A stretch of DNA of 33,967 nucleotides from Sphingobacterium deserti (GTDB lineage: Bacteria > Bacteroidota > Bacteroidia > Sphingobacteriales > Sphingobacteriaceae). The translations under genes and the position numbers were made by a program. The notes beneath the pieces are model-generated. The model was not told the origin of the DNA. It was given only the letters and a program-made list of their open reading frames with translations, and searched no databases. The stretch covers positions 1 through 33,967 of the forward strand of contig NZ_JJMU01000011.1 of assembly GCF_000757725.1 (NCBI RefSeq), written 5' to 3'. Shown here in pieces: positions 1 through 8,121 of the stretch (the stretch's first letter is position 1; the number at the start of each line of letters is the position of its first letter).

Positions 1-61
1 TATCTTTATTTGTCTCGAGCCAAGCATCGCGCTTAACTACCTCTAGGAACCTGAGCTGATG

Positions 62-77
62 TCCGCCAACTGGCGGA
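62..77. repeat. Short palindrome TCCGCCA-AC-TGGCGGA
   Basis: A perfect 7-bp inverted repeat with a 2-base centre sits exactly where the tRNA-like sequence loses its match, just 3' of the CAT anticodon on the minus strand. CAT occurs on both sides of the palindrome on that strand, which could be a small target duplication, though three bases can match by chance. It may be a small mobile palindromic unit inserted in the tRNA-like sequence. Confidence 0.5.
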
Positions 78-78
78 T

Positions 79-112
79 ATGAGCCCGACGAGCTACCAAA
101 GCTCCATCCCGC
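79..112 (-). pseudogene. tRNA-fMet-like 5' half, decayed
   Basis: The minus strand reads GCGGGATGGAGC, TTTGGTAGCTC, GTCGGGCTCAT, which matches the 5' half of a bacterial initiator or Met tRNA: acceptor strand, D-arm with GGTAGCTC, anticodon 5' strand TCGGG and loop CTCAT with the CAT anticodon. After the anticodon the match stops. The 3' anticodon strand, T-arm and acceptor partner are not recognisable, and a TCCGCCA/TGGCGGA palindrome follows. The D-arm is one base shorter than usual. A functional tRNA is therefore unlikely; it is probably a remnant or a partial duplication. Identification rests on my memory of the tRNA consensus. Confidence 0.5.
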
Positions 113-216
113 AATATATCTTTATTTGGAAGCAAGACCTCGCGCCTTACTCTTCTTAAGTTTCATGTAAAAATCGCGTTTTTCATATCGTTAACGCAAG
201 ATAACATTCCGTTTAA

Positions 217-255
217 TTGGAGTACAAAGATATTATTTGTTTCTTTGTATTCCAA
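217..255. promoter_or_regulatory. 14-bp inverted repeat forming two opposed promoters
   Basis: TTGGAGTACAAAGA (217-230) and TCTTTGTATTCCAA (242-255) form a 14-bp inverted repeat with one G-T pair and an 11-base centre. On the minus strand it holds a full Bacteroidota promoter: TTTG (253-256), 20 bases, TATCTTTG (225-232). On the plus strand the mirror image gives TTG (217-219), 20 bases, TTTCTTTG (240-247), one mismatch from TAnnTTTG, ending 25 bases before the era start. One symmetric element may therefore fire both ways, rightward into era and leftward through the tRNA-like region. As RNA it would form a strong hairpin without a U-run. Confidence 0.5.
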
Positions 256-271
256 ATAAAAAACAGATAAA

Positions 272-1150
272 ATGTCGCATAAAGCAGGATTTGTAAGCAT
301 CATCGGAAAGCCCAACGCAGGAAAGTCTACCTTAATGAACTCATTAGTAGGCGAGAAGATGTCTATTATCACACCCAAAGCCCAAACAACGAGACATCGT
401 ATTATTGGCATTGTAAATGATGAAGATCATCAAATCGTCTTTTCAGACACTCCAGGTGTTATAAAACCAAACTATTCTTTGCAGGAATCGATGATGAATT
501 TTGTTCAAGGATCCTTAATCGATGCCGATATTATCCTTTTTGTGACTGATATCCATGAAAAGTATGATGAGAACGATGTGATCGAGAAGTTGAAAAAGAC
601 GTCCTCGCCGGTAGCCGTTTTAATAAACAAAATCGACAAATCTTCGGAAGAAGAGGTGAAAAGCAAAATAGATTTTTGGCAGGAAAAGTTACATCCCGAT
701 GCTATTTTTGCAATATCGGCACTAAAAGATCATGGGGTGACAGGCATCATGCAATACATCAAAGAAAAACTTCCGGAACACGCGCCCTACTATGAAAAAG
801 ATGAATTGACAGACAAAAACATGCGTTTCTTCATCGCAGAAATGATCCGCGAAAAAATCTTCAAACTTTATGATAAGGAAATCCCTTACAGCACGGAAGT
901 GGTGGTAACAGCTTATAAAGAAGAAGCAAACATCACAAGGATTGCTGCAGAAATAATTGTGGAACGTGATTCACAGAAAAACATTATTATAGGTAAAGCG
1001 GGTGCAATGATCAAAAAGGTCGGAACCTACGCTCGACAGGATATGGAGGAGTTCATTGATGGAAAGGTATTTTTAGAACTTTTTGTCAAAGTCATTCCTG
1101 ATTGGCGAAGCAAGAAAAACTATCTGAAAAAATTCGGCTACGACGATTAA
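272..1150 (+). CDS. era: GTPase Era
   Basis: Era is an essential Ras-like GTPase that binds the 3' end of 16S rRNA and checks small-subunit maturation. The 292-residue length is normal for the family (about 295-300). The GTPase domain shows the P-loop GKPNAGKST (residues 12-20), switch region with T39/T40, DTPG (59-62) and NKID (119-122). A C-terminal KH domain follows, with its IIGKAGAMIKKVG loop near residue 240 and the usual basic C-terminus. The ATG start lies 25 bases behind a possible promoter, leaving a very short leader. Its TAA overlaps the stop of uvrC on the opposite strand by four bases (TTAA, 1147-1150), with no room for a separate terminator. Confidence 0.97.
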   Translation: MSHKAGFVSIIGKPNAGKSTLMNSLVGEKMSIITPKAQTTRHRIIGIVNDEDHQIVFSDTPGVIKPNYSLQESMMNFVQGSLIDADIILFVTDIHEKYDENDVIEKLKKTSSPVAVLINKIDKSSEEEVKSKIDFWQEKLHPDAIFAISALKDHGVTGIMQYIKEKLPEHAPYYEKDELTDKNMRFFIAEMIREKIFKLYDKEIPYSTEVVVTAYKEEANITRIAAEIIVERDSQKNIIIGKAGAMIKKVGTYARQDMEEFIDGKVFLELFVKVIPDWRSKKNYLKKFGYDD

Positions 1151-2946
1151 GATTGAAAATAGGCGCGAAGTGCTTTAACCTGCTTTTGGTTAAGCACTTT
1201 TGCCAAATCTTCATCACTAGCTTCCTGTACTTTTTTTGCTGATTTAAACGTCTTCAATAATTTTTCCACCGAAGTTTTTCCTATTCCCGGAATATTCTCC
1301 AGCTCTGAAACAAATGTCTTCTTGCTCCGTTGATTTCTATGGAACGTAATTCCAAATCGATGGGCTTCGTCACGCAAATGTTGGATGATCCGCAATGATT
1401 CTGACTTTTTGTCAAGGTATAATGGGTATTGATCTCCTGGATAATAGAGTTCTTCCAGACGCTTAGCAATGCCAATCACCGTCAACTTTTTCTCGATCCC
1501 CAAGAGCTTTAAACTTTTTAGTGCAGCGCCTAATTGTCCTTTCCCACCATCAATAATAATAAGTTGAGGCAACGGTTGGTCTTCATCCAATAATCTTCTA
1601 TAACGTCTGAAAACTGCCTCCTCCATCGTCGCAAAATCATTGGGACCTACAACCGTCTTCACATTGAAATGGCGATAATCTTTCTTGGACGGCTTAGCGT
1701 CTTTAAACACGACAATAGCTGATACAGGATAATTGCCTTGAATATTCGAGTTGTCAAAACACTCGATATGTCGTGGTAAAACATTCATGCGGAGGTCCTT
1801 CTGCATTTGCTTTAATACGCGCTGGGTTTTAATCTCGGGATTCAAACGCTCGTATTGCAGCATACGTTCCTTTTTAAAATAAGCTACGTTTTTGAAGGAA
1901 AGCTCTAATAAGTTACGCTTATCACCCGCTTTCGGCACCGTAAATTTAAGATCACCACTCTCTTCGATATTGATATCGAATGGAACAATAATCTCCTTCG
2001 ATGTACTTTTAAATCGGCTCCTGATCTCCGGTATTGCCAATGCGAGGAGCTCCTCTTCCGTTTCGTCGAGCCTTTTCTTCATTTCCAACGTTTGCGTTTG
2101 AATCACGACACCGTGTGCTACCTTTAGATAGTTTACAAATGCATAGCTATCGTCAGACGCTATGTTAAACACATCGATATTGGTAATAGAAGAGCTTACT
2201 ACCGTGGATTTACTCTGGTAGTTTGAAAGCTTATCAAGCTTGCTTTTCATCTTGTAAGCGACCTCGAAGTTTAGATTCGCTACCGCATCATTCATTTGCA
2301 TTTTTAAGCGGTTTGTTACTACGGCTATCTTTCCGTTTAGAATATCCTTGATATCAGCAAGGTTTTGTGCATAATCTTCTTCGGATTGGTAACCTTCGCA
2401 TGGACCTTTACAGTTCCCTATTTGGTATTCTAAACAAACCTTGTATTTCCCTTTTGAAATGTTTTCCGGGGCGAGGTTCAGGTTGCAGGTACGCAATGGA
2501 AATAATTCCCGAATCATATCTAAAATGATATGCATCATGCCTACCGAAGCATAAGGACCGTAGTATTTTGAACCATCTTTAATATACTTCCTAGTCCAGA
2601 ATATCCGCGGGAAATGCTCATTCTTAATTACAATCCATGGATAGGTCTTATCATCCTTCAACATGACATTGTAACGAGGCTTATGCTTTTTTATCAGGTT
2701 ATTCTCCAACAGCCATGCGTCGATCTCCGTATCGACAATTGTGAATGCTATTCGGTTGATCTTACGAACGAGAACCCGGGTTTTGCTATTCAGCTGATTG
2801 TCATTCACGAAGTAGGATCCCACCCTATTGCGTAAGTTTTTTGCTTTACCGACGTATATCAGTTCATTATGTTTATCAAAATACTGATATACCCCAGGTT
2901 TGTGCGGTATCCTCTTTAGCTCTTCTTTATAATCAAATGACTCCAT
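1147..2946 (-). CDS. uvrC: Excinuclease ABC subunit C
   Basis: UvrC makes both incisions around a lesion marked by UvrA/UvrB in nucleotide excision repair. The 599 residues show the N-terminal GIY-YIG nuclease (GVY at 18-20, YVG at 31-33, used for the 3' cut), a cysteine-containing middle part, a UVR helix pair that binds UvrB (around 215-245), the RNase H-like nuclease for the 5' cut (ECFDNSNIQG, IIIDGGKGQLGAAL), and a C-terminal helix-hairpin-helix pair (ENIPGIGKTSVEKLL). I chose the ATG at 2946; an in-frame TTG at 2970 would add eight residues (MLFGIFVD) not typical of the family. It follows pbp1A by about 70 bases on the same strand and is probably co-transcribed with it. uvrB is a separate unit at 15223. 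Confidence 0.96.
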   Translation of the reverse strand: MESFDYKEELKRIPHKPGVYQYFDKHNELIYVGKAKNLRNRVGSYFVNDNQLNSKTRVLVRKINRIAFTIVDTEIDAWLLENNLIKKHKPRYNVMLKDDKTYPWIVIKNEHFPRIFWTRKYIKDGSKYYGPYASVGMMHIILDMIRELFPLRTCNLNLAPENISKGKYKVCLEYQIGNCKGPCEGYQSEEDYAQNLADIKDILNGKIAVVTNRLKMQMNDAVANLNFEVAYKMKSKLDKLSNYQSKSTVVSSSITNIDVFNIASDDSYAFVNYLKVAHGVVIQTQTLEMKKRLDETEEELLALAIPEIRSRFKSTSKEIIVPFDINIEESGDLKFTVPKAGDKRNLLELSFKNVAYFKKERMLQYERLNPEIKTQRVLKQMQKDLRMNVLPRHIECFDNSNIQGNYPVSAIVVFKDAKPSKKDYRHFNVKTVVGPNDFATMEEAVFRRYRRLLDEDQPLPQLIIIDGGKGQLGAALKSLKLLGIEKKLTVIGIAKRLEELYYPGDQYPLYLDKKSESLRIIQHLRDEAHRFGITFHRNQRSKKTFVSELENIPGIGKTSVEKLLKTFKSAKKVQEASDEDLAKVLNQKQVKALRAYFQS

Positions 2947-3016
2947 ATCCACAAAAATGCCGAACAACAAATTTCGCTAAAATTTACTGTCCGGCAATTA
3001 TAAAATTATGCTGTAT

Positions 3017-5263
3017 TTAAAACCCTAAACGATCATCGTTAAGTTGTCCTTCTTCCGATGGTGTACCGTAGAATGGCGTGTAACGGCTACAGTCAATCTC
3101 CCTAGTTAGCCCGCCCGGCGGCTGTGGAAAGTCCTCCTGAGTGTAGCGAAGCTGCTTATCATTGTAGACCTTGCGCATATACAAACCAAAAATTGGTAGC
3201 GCGGCAGACGCCCCTTGCCCCGATGCCATACTGTAAAAGCGAATACCACGATCTTCCGCACCGGTCCAAACGCCCGTTACCAGATCTGGGGTAATGCCTA
3301 TAAACCAAGCATCGGAGTTATCATTCGTTGTACCCGTCTTTCCGCCCATCGGGTTAGTCAAGCCTCCATATTCGGCGCGGCGAACACGCGAGCCCGTTCC
3401 ACCATCCACTACACCTTTCAACATATCTACCATAATATAGGCAGACTCGCTGTTAATAGCCTTCACCACTTTAGGCGTTCGTTCATAAATCGGTGTGCCA
3501 TTTTTATCCTCAATACGTAAGATCATCGTTGGCTCAATCCAAGTTCCGTGATTTACAAATGCCGAATATGCACCCACCATATCAAAGACCGACGCCTCGT
3601 ATGCCCCGAGAGAGATTGATGGATAGTTGGGAACATTAGAGGTAATCCCCATGCGCTTCGTCAAGGATGCCACATTTGATGCCCCAACTTCGTTTATAAC
3701 ATGTGCTGTTGCAAAGTTTTGCGAATACTTTAACGCATTTTTCAAGGTAATAGGGTCACCACCCTGCACGGTACCCCGTGGCGTCCAGTTTCCATAAGTC
3801 TGCATATGATTTGGAACCGTAAAGCACGGTGAATATCCATTATCAATTGCTGTGGCATAGGTAAACGGTTTCGCCGTTGAACCTACCTGCCTTTGCCCTT
3901 GCTTAACATGATCAAACTTAAAGTGTTCGAAATTAATTCCGCCTACCCATGCTTTGATATGACCAGTTTTGGGCTCCATAGACATAACGGCATTCCTTAA
4001 GAAAAGCTTATTATAACGAATGGAGTCCATGGGCGTCATCGTTGTATCTACATTGCCTTTATAGGTAAAAAGAGACATGGGCACCTTCTTATTAAACTCC
4101 TTCTTTATTTCATCCTCTGACAATCCCGCATCCTTTAATACGCGGTAGCGGTCAGAGCGTTTCATACCCGCAATTAAGAGCTTTGCATTCTCGCCCTTGA
4201 ATGGGTCCGAATTTCGGTATTGACGATCAAAATCACGCTGCAACTTCATCATCCATTCCTTTTGCGCATCTTCAGCATATTGTTGCATGGAATAATTTAT
4301 CGGTGTGTAAATCTTTAGTCCGTCACGATCCAGGTCGTAAGGCGTACCATCTGCTTTTGTGATGGATAAGCGTTGAAACTCTTTCTTTATTTCTTCTTTC
4401 AGAACCGCGCGAAAATACGGAGCTAAGCCTTCTCCATAATTTGAAATGCGCAATTTCAAATTAATAGGGCTACCCTTCGCTTTTGCATACTCATCAGCTG
4501 TCAGAAAATTTTGATTAGCCATATTATATAAGACCGTATTCCTTCTTGTCAATGCGTTGTCTGGAAATTTCACGGGCGAATACAACGATGGCCCCTTCAA
4601 CATACCTACCAATATGGCTGCTTCTTCCGCGGACAATTTATCAGGCGTCGTGCTAAAGAACGTACGGGCAGCAGATTTTATACCATAGGTATTCTTGTAG
4701 CCAAAATCCACGGTATTGAAATACATGGTGATAATTTCTTCTTTTGTATAACTTCTTTCCAACCGTACCGCAGTAATCCATTCCTGAAATTTCTGCATAA
4801 CACGTTTGAAGGTATTGCGTTCCCTACGTTCCGAAAACAAGTTGAGCGCCAGCTGCTGCGTTATCGTACTTCCGCCCTGCTTGTCTCCCAAAATAGTGTG
4901 GAACACAGAAGTTATCGTCCTGGAATAGTCGATCCCCGCATGGTCGTAAAACCTCTTGTCCTCCGTGGAGATTAATGCCTGAATGAGGTAAGGAGACAAC
5001 TCGCTGTACTTTACATTGGAGCGGTTGTGTCGGTAATACGTACCTAATACCTTCAGGTCGTCGGAAAGAATCTCTGATGCTAGATTGCTCTTTGGGTTTT
5101 CTAACTCCTGGAATGAAGGGAGTTTACCAAAAACACCAAAGCGTACGCTTGCTATGAATAGCACACCTAGGAATATAATCGCCAATAATATTTTCCAAAA
5201 ATTGAGCGTATAGCGTTTAATATCTTCTTCCGTTATTCTATTTTGCTTTGATTCTCTCTTCAT
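3017..5263 (-). CDS. Class A penicillin-binding protein 1A (transglycosylase/transpeptidase)
   Basis: A bifunctional peptidoglycan synthase of 748 residues anchored in the inner membrane. A short basic cytoplasmic tail is followed by one membrane helix (about 23-41). The GT51 transglycosylase domain has the catalytic EDKRFYDHAGID (Glu101) and GGSTITQQL (130-138). The transpeptidase domain has SMEPKTGHIKAWVGG, the active-site SxxK in GSTAKPF (near residue 461), SxN in YSQN, and KTGTT near 640. These are the classical motifs in order, so both activities should be intact. It closely resembles the MrcA/PonA type. A -7-like element, TACCTTTG, lies at 5406-5413 upstream with no clear -33 partner. 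uvrC follows downstream. Confidence 0.95.
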   Translation of the reverse strand: MKRESKQNRITEEDIKRYTLNFWKILLAIIFLGVLFIASVRFGVFGKLPSFQELENPKSNLASEILSDDLKVLGTYYRHNRSNVKYSELSPYLIQALISTEDKRFYDHAGIDYSRTITSVFHTILGDKQGGSTITQQLALNLFSERRERNTFKRVMQKFQEWITAVRLERSYTKEEIITMYFNTVDFGYKNTYGIKSAARTFFSTTPDKLSAEEAAILVGMLKGPSLYSPVKFPDNALTRRNTVLYNMANQNFLTADEYAKAKGSPINLKLRISNYGEGLAPYFRAVLKEEIKKEFQRLSITKADGTPYDLDRDGLKIYTPINYSMQQYAEDAQKEWMMKLQRDFDRQYRNSDPFKGENAKLLIAGMKRSDRYRVLKDAGLSEDEIKKEFNKKVPMSLFTYKGNVDTTMTPMDSIRYNKLFLRNAVMSMEPKTGHIKAWVGGINFEHFKFDHVKQGQRQVGSTAKPFTYATAIDNGYSPCFTVPNHMQTYGNWTPRGTVQGGDPITLKNALKYSQNFATAHVINEVGASNVASLTKRMGITSNVPNYPSISLGAYEASVFDMVGAYSAFVNHGTWIEPTMILRIEDKNGTPIYERTPKVVKAINSESAYIMVDMLKGVVDGGTGSRVRRAEYGGLTNPMGGKTGTTNDNSDAWFIGITPDLVTGVWTGAEDRGIRFYSMASGQGASAALPIFGLYMRKVYNDKQLRYTQEDFPQPPGGLTREIDCSRYTPFYGTPSEEGQLNDDRLGF

Positions 5264-5830
5264 AGCATTTTAAATACAATTTACTGCGCTGTGTATACCT
5301 GCCGGCAATTTTTATCTACATCCCATCAGTTTACGTGCCAATTACGTCTCTTATCACACTCACGTGGTTGTAATCTTCTTGTGGCAGACACATCATTTCA
5401 GGAAGCAAAGGTAAGATTCTAGTTTCATAAGTTTTAACTTCTTGAAAAGTTTCGAATGCCACAACAAGCTATAGTCAATTTTAAGCATTTGCGAGCGTGA
5501 TTGATGGGAAGTAAACGAGGCATTTATATTGAGAACGGCTAAAGTGACTTGTGCTGTATCTATTTAACTAAGGGAATTAGGCATGCATTCGTAACATTGT
5601 GGGGGTATTTGGATTCATATCGGCACTGATAAGCTAAATACCCGTTAACATAATAACGACCTTAAATTACAACATCAATTCAAACGATTTCAATCAACAA
5701 TTCGATTTGATATGAATCGGATTTTAAATGCTAGGCGACCCCTGGATCAACTGTTCAAAATTATTTGTGACAGTCATAATTAAAACACTACTTTAGAAAA
5801 ATATTTTGAATTGAGCCACCGTGCTTTGCT
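5264..5830. other. Intergenic region between divergent pbp1A and MFS gene
   Basis: This 567-base stretch has no convincing gene. Seen in it: a minus-strand -7-like TACCTTTG (5406-5413) for pbp1A; an inverted repeat GGGTATTT/AAATACCC (5603-5610 and 5636-5643, 25-base centre); a smaller dyad ATTCGATT/AATCGGAT near 5700-5723; and a promoter-like TTTG (5764-5767), 21 bases, TACTTTAG (5789-5796) in front of the transporter. The dyads could be binding sites for a local regulator, but no regulator gene is adjacent. Confidence 0.5.
5764..5796 (+). promoter_or_regulatory. Probable promoter of the MFS transporter
   Basis: TTTG at 5764-5767 is followed after 21 bases by TACTTTAG at 5789-5796, one base away from the Bacteroidota -7 consensus TAnnTTTG. 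The start codon lies 34 bases further on. Confidence 0.4.
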
Positions 5831-7051
5831 ATGCTATTAAAGAAAAACTCAGGTTTATTTTTCATTTTTCTCACTGTCGTTATTGATACCATAGGGCTGG
5901 GAATTATCATTCCAGTTCTTCCTTCGCTCATTAAAGAGCTAATTCATGGAAATTTGAGCGATGCATCCCGCTATGGCGGATGGCTGATGTTTGCTTACGC
6001 ATTTACCCAATTTCTTTTTGCTTCGGTGCTAGGCAATTTGAGCGATTGCTATGGACGACGTCCCGTATTACTATTCTCTCTTTTGGGATTTTGCGTGAAT
6101 TATGTATTGATGGGTTTTGCACCTTCTATCGCTTGGCTATTCGTTGGAAGGCTGGTAGCGGGTGTTACGGGGGCGAGTCACACGGTCGCAGCAGCCTATA
6201 TTGCAGATATCAGCAGTCCACAAAAAAAAGCGCAGAACTTCGGTTTATTAGGAGCCGCTTTCGGTCTAGGCTTTATTATAGGCCCGGTTATCGGGGGCTT
6301 ACTAGGACAATTCGGCGCACGCATTCCATTCTTCGCCGCTGGCGGACTGAGTTTGTTGAACTTCATCTATGGCTATTTTGTTGTTCCGGAATCGTTGAAT
6401 AAAGAAAATAGAAGACCATTTTCATGGCGGAATGCCAATCCGGTAGGCGCCTTCCGACATATGGCTAAGTATCCTCAGATTTTTGCGCTTGTGCTGTGCA
6501 TCTTTCTGGTCAATATCGCAGCACACGCGGTGCAAAGCACCTGGTCTTACTATACCATGGAAAAGTTTCAGTGGGATGAAAAAATGGTCGGTATCTCGCT
6601 GGGATTTATCGGAACCTTACTCACTATTGTACAGGCGGGGCTATTACGCATTGCTATCCCTAAGCTAGGCCTTCCAAAATCAATATTGATTGGTCTGCTG
6701 TTACACACCCTTTCCTTGCCGCTCATTGGCCTCGCAAATTCGACGTTTATGCTTTATGCTGTTAGCATCCTCTACGTTTGTGGAGGGATAGGTGGTCCAG
6801 CTTTACAAAGTCTGATATCCAACCTCACCCCTACAAATGAGCAGGGACAAATACAGGGTGGCATAGCTTCAATCATCAGCCTCACCGCTATATTCGGACC
6901 TTTACTAATGAGTAACCTTTTCGCTGTTTTTACGAAAGATAATGCCGCATTTTATTTTCCAGGAGCGCCTTTTATCGCGGGTGGACTGCTGACATTAACA
7001 GCATTGCTTACAGCCTATACCTACTTTCGAAATATTAAGACTTCGAAATAA
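5831..7051 (+). CDS. TetA-like MFS drug exporter (DHA1 family)
   Basis: A 406-residue inner-membrane protein with about twelve hydrophobic segments. The N-terminus VVIDTIGLGIIIPVLP and the motif A loop GNLSDCYGRRP (68-78), followed by RLVAGVTGAS and LGAAFGLGFIIGPVIGG (motif C-type, helix 5), are hallmarks of the drug/proton antiporters related to TetA. Such proteins pump small hydrophobic compounds outward in exchange for protons. Similarity to tetracycline exporters is family-level only; the substrate cannot be read from the sequence, and Bacteroidota chromosomes often carry such genes without tetracycline resistance. No TetR-type regulator lies next to it. Its 3' end overlaps ispF on the other strand by 17 bases. 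Confidence 0.88.
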   Translation: MLLKKNSGLFFIFLTVVIDTIGLGIIIPVLPSLIKELIHGNLSDASRYGGWLMFAYAFTQFLFASVLGNLSDCYGRRPVLLFSLLGFCVNYVLMGFAPSIAWLFVGRLVAGVTGASHTVAAAYIADISSPQKKAQNFGLLGAAFGLGFIIGPVIGGLLGQFGARIPFFAAGGLSLLNFIYGYFVVPESLNKENRRPFSWRNANPVGAFRHMAKYPQIFALVLCIFLVNIAAHAVQSTWSYYTMEKFQWDEKMVGISLGFIGTLLTIVQAGLLRIAIPKLGLPKSILIGLLLHTLSLPLIGLANSTFMLYAVSILYVCGGIGGPALQSLISNLTPTNEQGQIQGGIASIISLTAIFGPLLMSNLFAVFTKDNAAFYFPGAPFIAGGLLTLTALLTAYTYFRNIKTSK

Positions 7052-7514
7052 GACAGACGGCATAAGCCACTACCCCTTCTTCCCTACCAATAAAACCCAT
7101 GGTTTCATTAGTTGTGGCTTTTATCGATATATCGTCAAGATCGAGACCTGTTACTTCGGCAAGGTGTTCTTTCATGGCCGGAATATAGGGCTTGATTTTT
7201 GGCGCTTCCAACACCAGCATGGCGTCAATATTACCAATCTCAAACCCCTTTTCGCCTATTAATCGTACACATTCCTTCAACAATAACAAACTGCTTATCC
7301 CTTTCCACTTTGCATCTGTATTCGGAAAATGGTAGCCTATGTCCTCTAAGTTTGCGGCTCCCAATATGGCATCGCAAATCGCATGTACCAATACATCCGC
7401 ATCAGAGTGGCCGAATGCACCTGCATGGTGATCCAGTGTTACGCCTCCCAATACAAATGGATGCCCTTCTTTCATTTGGTGAACATCAAAACCAAAACCT
7501 ACTTTCATCTTCAT
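7035..7514 (-). CDS. ispF: 2-C-methyl-D-erythritol 2,4-cyclodiphosphate synthase
   Basis: IspF converts CDP-ME 2-phosphate to MEcPP and CMP in the non-mevalonate isoprenoid pathway. The 159-residue protein has the normal family length. The zinc ligands are visible as D10 and H12 (GFDVHQ) and H44 (HAICDAI), the HSDADVLVH motif is at 36-44, and the C-terminal part has IKATTNETMGFIGREEG. A second Met two codons downstream (MKV) is an equally good start. The gene stands alone, converging on and overlapping the 3' end of the transporter by 17 bases; no other isoprenoid gene is near. Confidence 0.96.
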   Translation of the reverse strand: MKMKVGFGFDVHQMKEGHPFVLGGVTLDHHAGAFGHSDADVLVHAICDAILGAANLEDIGYHFPNTDAKWKGISSLLLLKECVRLIGEKGFEIGNIDAMLVLEAPKIKPYIPAMKEHLAEVTGLDLDDISIKATTNETMGFIGREEGVVAYAVCLISKS

Positions 7515-8121
7515 ATCGCTGCTAATTTATGAATAAAAACTATTGGAAATTAATTTTTCACTTTGATCAGTTACCTTGGGATAAAAAATACATTTCCCGC
7601 TACAGGCCACGTCTTGAAAAAGTATTTTTTACATCCCAACCTCCTGTATAGAGTAATAATTATTTCCTATTTTTGACAGGTTAGTTCATGAATTTCCCAC
7701 CTAATGACAGTGACGGATTCGTTCATTATGAAGGTAGGTACGACTTTTGGAGAGTTATGTGTTGATGATTGTTTCAATCGTGAGAATGCAAAGACTACTG
7801 CCAATACTTTTGTTCTCATCTAGGCTTGGCGTTCAGTTGCAGGAGGCAATAAATAGCTGCCAGAAGAGATGCATAGTTCCTGCAATGTCGCTAATAAATA
7901 AGGACATGTTGTGAAGAACAAATATCGAAAGATTAAAGGTAGTGCTGCAGCTTTTAACAAAAGGCGTTCAGATTAAAAAGATGCTCGTTAACTGAACGCG
8001 GCAACTCGCAGACAAAATGATGCTGTAAACAACTTGGCAAGGGGTTTTAATAAACATCGACATAAAAAGTAAAAAAAGATCCCGGGGCAAGGTTACTATT
8101 TGGCTAGAAAGGTATTAATAA
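7515..8121. other. Long non-coding stretch before the sigma factor
   Basis: There is no convincing gene in 607 bases. I see a perfect -7-like TATTTTTG at 7668-7675 (plus strand, weak -33), a 25-codon open frame at 7688-7765 with no recognisable content, a small dyad GATTG-TTT-CAATC (7767-7779), and an inverted repeat GCGTTCAG/CTGAACGC (7964-7971 and 7992-7999). If the element at 7668 is used, the sigma-factor mRNA would have a leader of more than 400 bases, or a separate small RNA would be made. Confidence 0.45.
7668..7675 (+). promoter_or_regulatory. -7-like element TATTTTTG
   Basis: It fits TAnnTTTG exactly, but no TTTG lies 19-21 bases upstream. It could start a transcript running through the long non-coding region into the sigma-factor gene. 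Such an 8-mer can occur by chance in AT-rich sequence. Confidence 0.3.

Larger units (their letters stand above)
1..129 (-). repeat. Imperfect direct repeat flanking a tRNA-like remnant
   Basis: The 12-mer TATCTTTATTTG occurs at 1-12 and again at 118-129, each followed by related sequence (tctcgagccaagc-atcgcgc against gaagcaagacctcgcgcc). Read on the minus strand, the tRNA-like sequence at 79-112 lies directly after the copy at 118-129. This looks like a decayed tandem duplication of about 117 bases; whether another unit lies to the left is outside the window. Confidence 0.45.

Noticed and set aside
163..411. 82-codon open frame on the minus strand over the era start
   Set aside because: Overlaps a confident gene antisense, and lacks recognisable content.
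5831..7051. Acquired tetracycline resistance gene on a mobile element
   Set aside because: No transposase, integrase, terminal repeats or regulator nearby; the protein fits a chromosomal DHA1 exporter.
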